A DNA stretch of 15,937 nt, taken from NCBI GenBank assembly GCA_937868025.1, contig CALMLJ010000617.1, positions 1-15,937 of the forward strand. Reading direction: 5' to 3'. The stretch comes from an uncultured Acidimicrobiaceae bacterium. Lineage in GTDB: Bacteria; Actinomycetota; Acidimicrobiia; Acidimicrobiales; Microtrichaceae. Every line of letters starts with the position of its first letter. Within the stretch, counting starts at the first letter, position 1. A program made the position numbers and the translations under genes. This document shows positions 14,680 to 15,937 of this stretch, in pieces. The notes beneath the pieces are model-generated. The model did no database searches, was not told the DNA's origin, and worked only from the letters and a program-made list of their open reading frames with translations.

Positions 14680-15937
<1,258 letters not shown>

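Overview
The window is very G+C-rich, with tightly packed reading frames, GTG starts, short overlaps and promoter-like hexamers lying 5-6 nt before start codons (leaderless style). This points to a high-GC actinobacterium. The style of the surface-sugar genes fits Acidimicrobiia-type lineages, but that placement is inference. The right edge is the C-terminal half of uvrA, a core repair gene. Everything else is a surface-polysaccharide / nonulosonic acid locus next to it.

Positions 1-11174 look like one minus-strand operon of eleven full genes, transcribed right to left and running off the left edge. Its order is: GT2 glycosyltransferase, GT4 glycosyltransferase, small methyltransferase, second GT4, Wzx-type flippase, pseB, pseC, class III (HemL-like) aminotransferase, Gfo/Idh/MocA oxidoreductase, SpsF-like cytidylyltransferase, and a pseudaminic-acid-associated methylase. 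Nearly every junction is a 4-base ATGA/GTGA overlap or a 1-base overlap. The one real gap, 49 bp, precedes pseB, which has its own Shine-Dalgarno site. The right half assembles and exports a glycan. The left half makes and probably activates a pseudaminic-acid-type sugar (UDP-GlcNAc, then 4-keto-6-deoxy, then 4-amino sugar, and finally a CMP donor). The HemL-like aminotransferase and Gfo/Idh oxidoreductase between pseC and spsF are not steps of the standard pathway and may add a modification. The remaining steps (PseH/PseG/PseI-type) are not in the window. A start codon at the left edge suggests the operon continues there.

Positions 11175-14679 carry several lesions. A divergent methyltransferase gene (plus strand, 11224-11715) has two compensating frameshifts and no C-terminal part. 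Its 3' end collides with, and lends antisense sequence to, the tail of an ExoA-like GT2 (minus strand, 11572-12630). A plus-strand membrane acyltransferase-3/SGNH gene (12655-14679) is cut by one in-frame TAG where the family has Trp. The first GT2 of the operon lacks an ordinary start codon at the position its homology needs. Together these suggest a decaying or phase-variable-like stretch of the glycan locus, or local assembly error. UvrA (14669 to the right edge, minus strand) converges on the acyltransferase with an 11-bp overlap and is intact as far as visible. No tRNA, rRNA, CRISPR array, insertion sequence or convincing terminator was seen.
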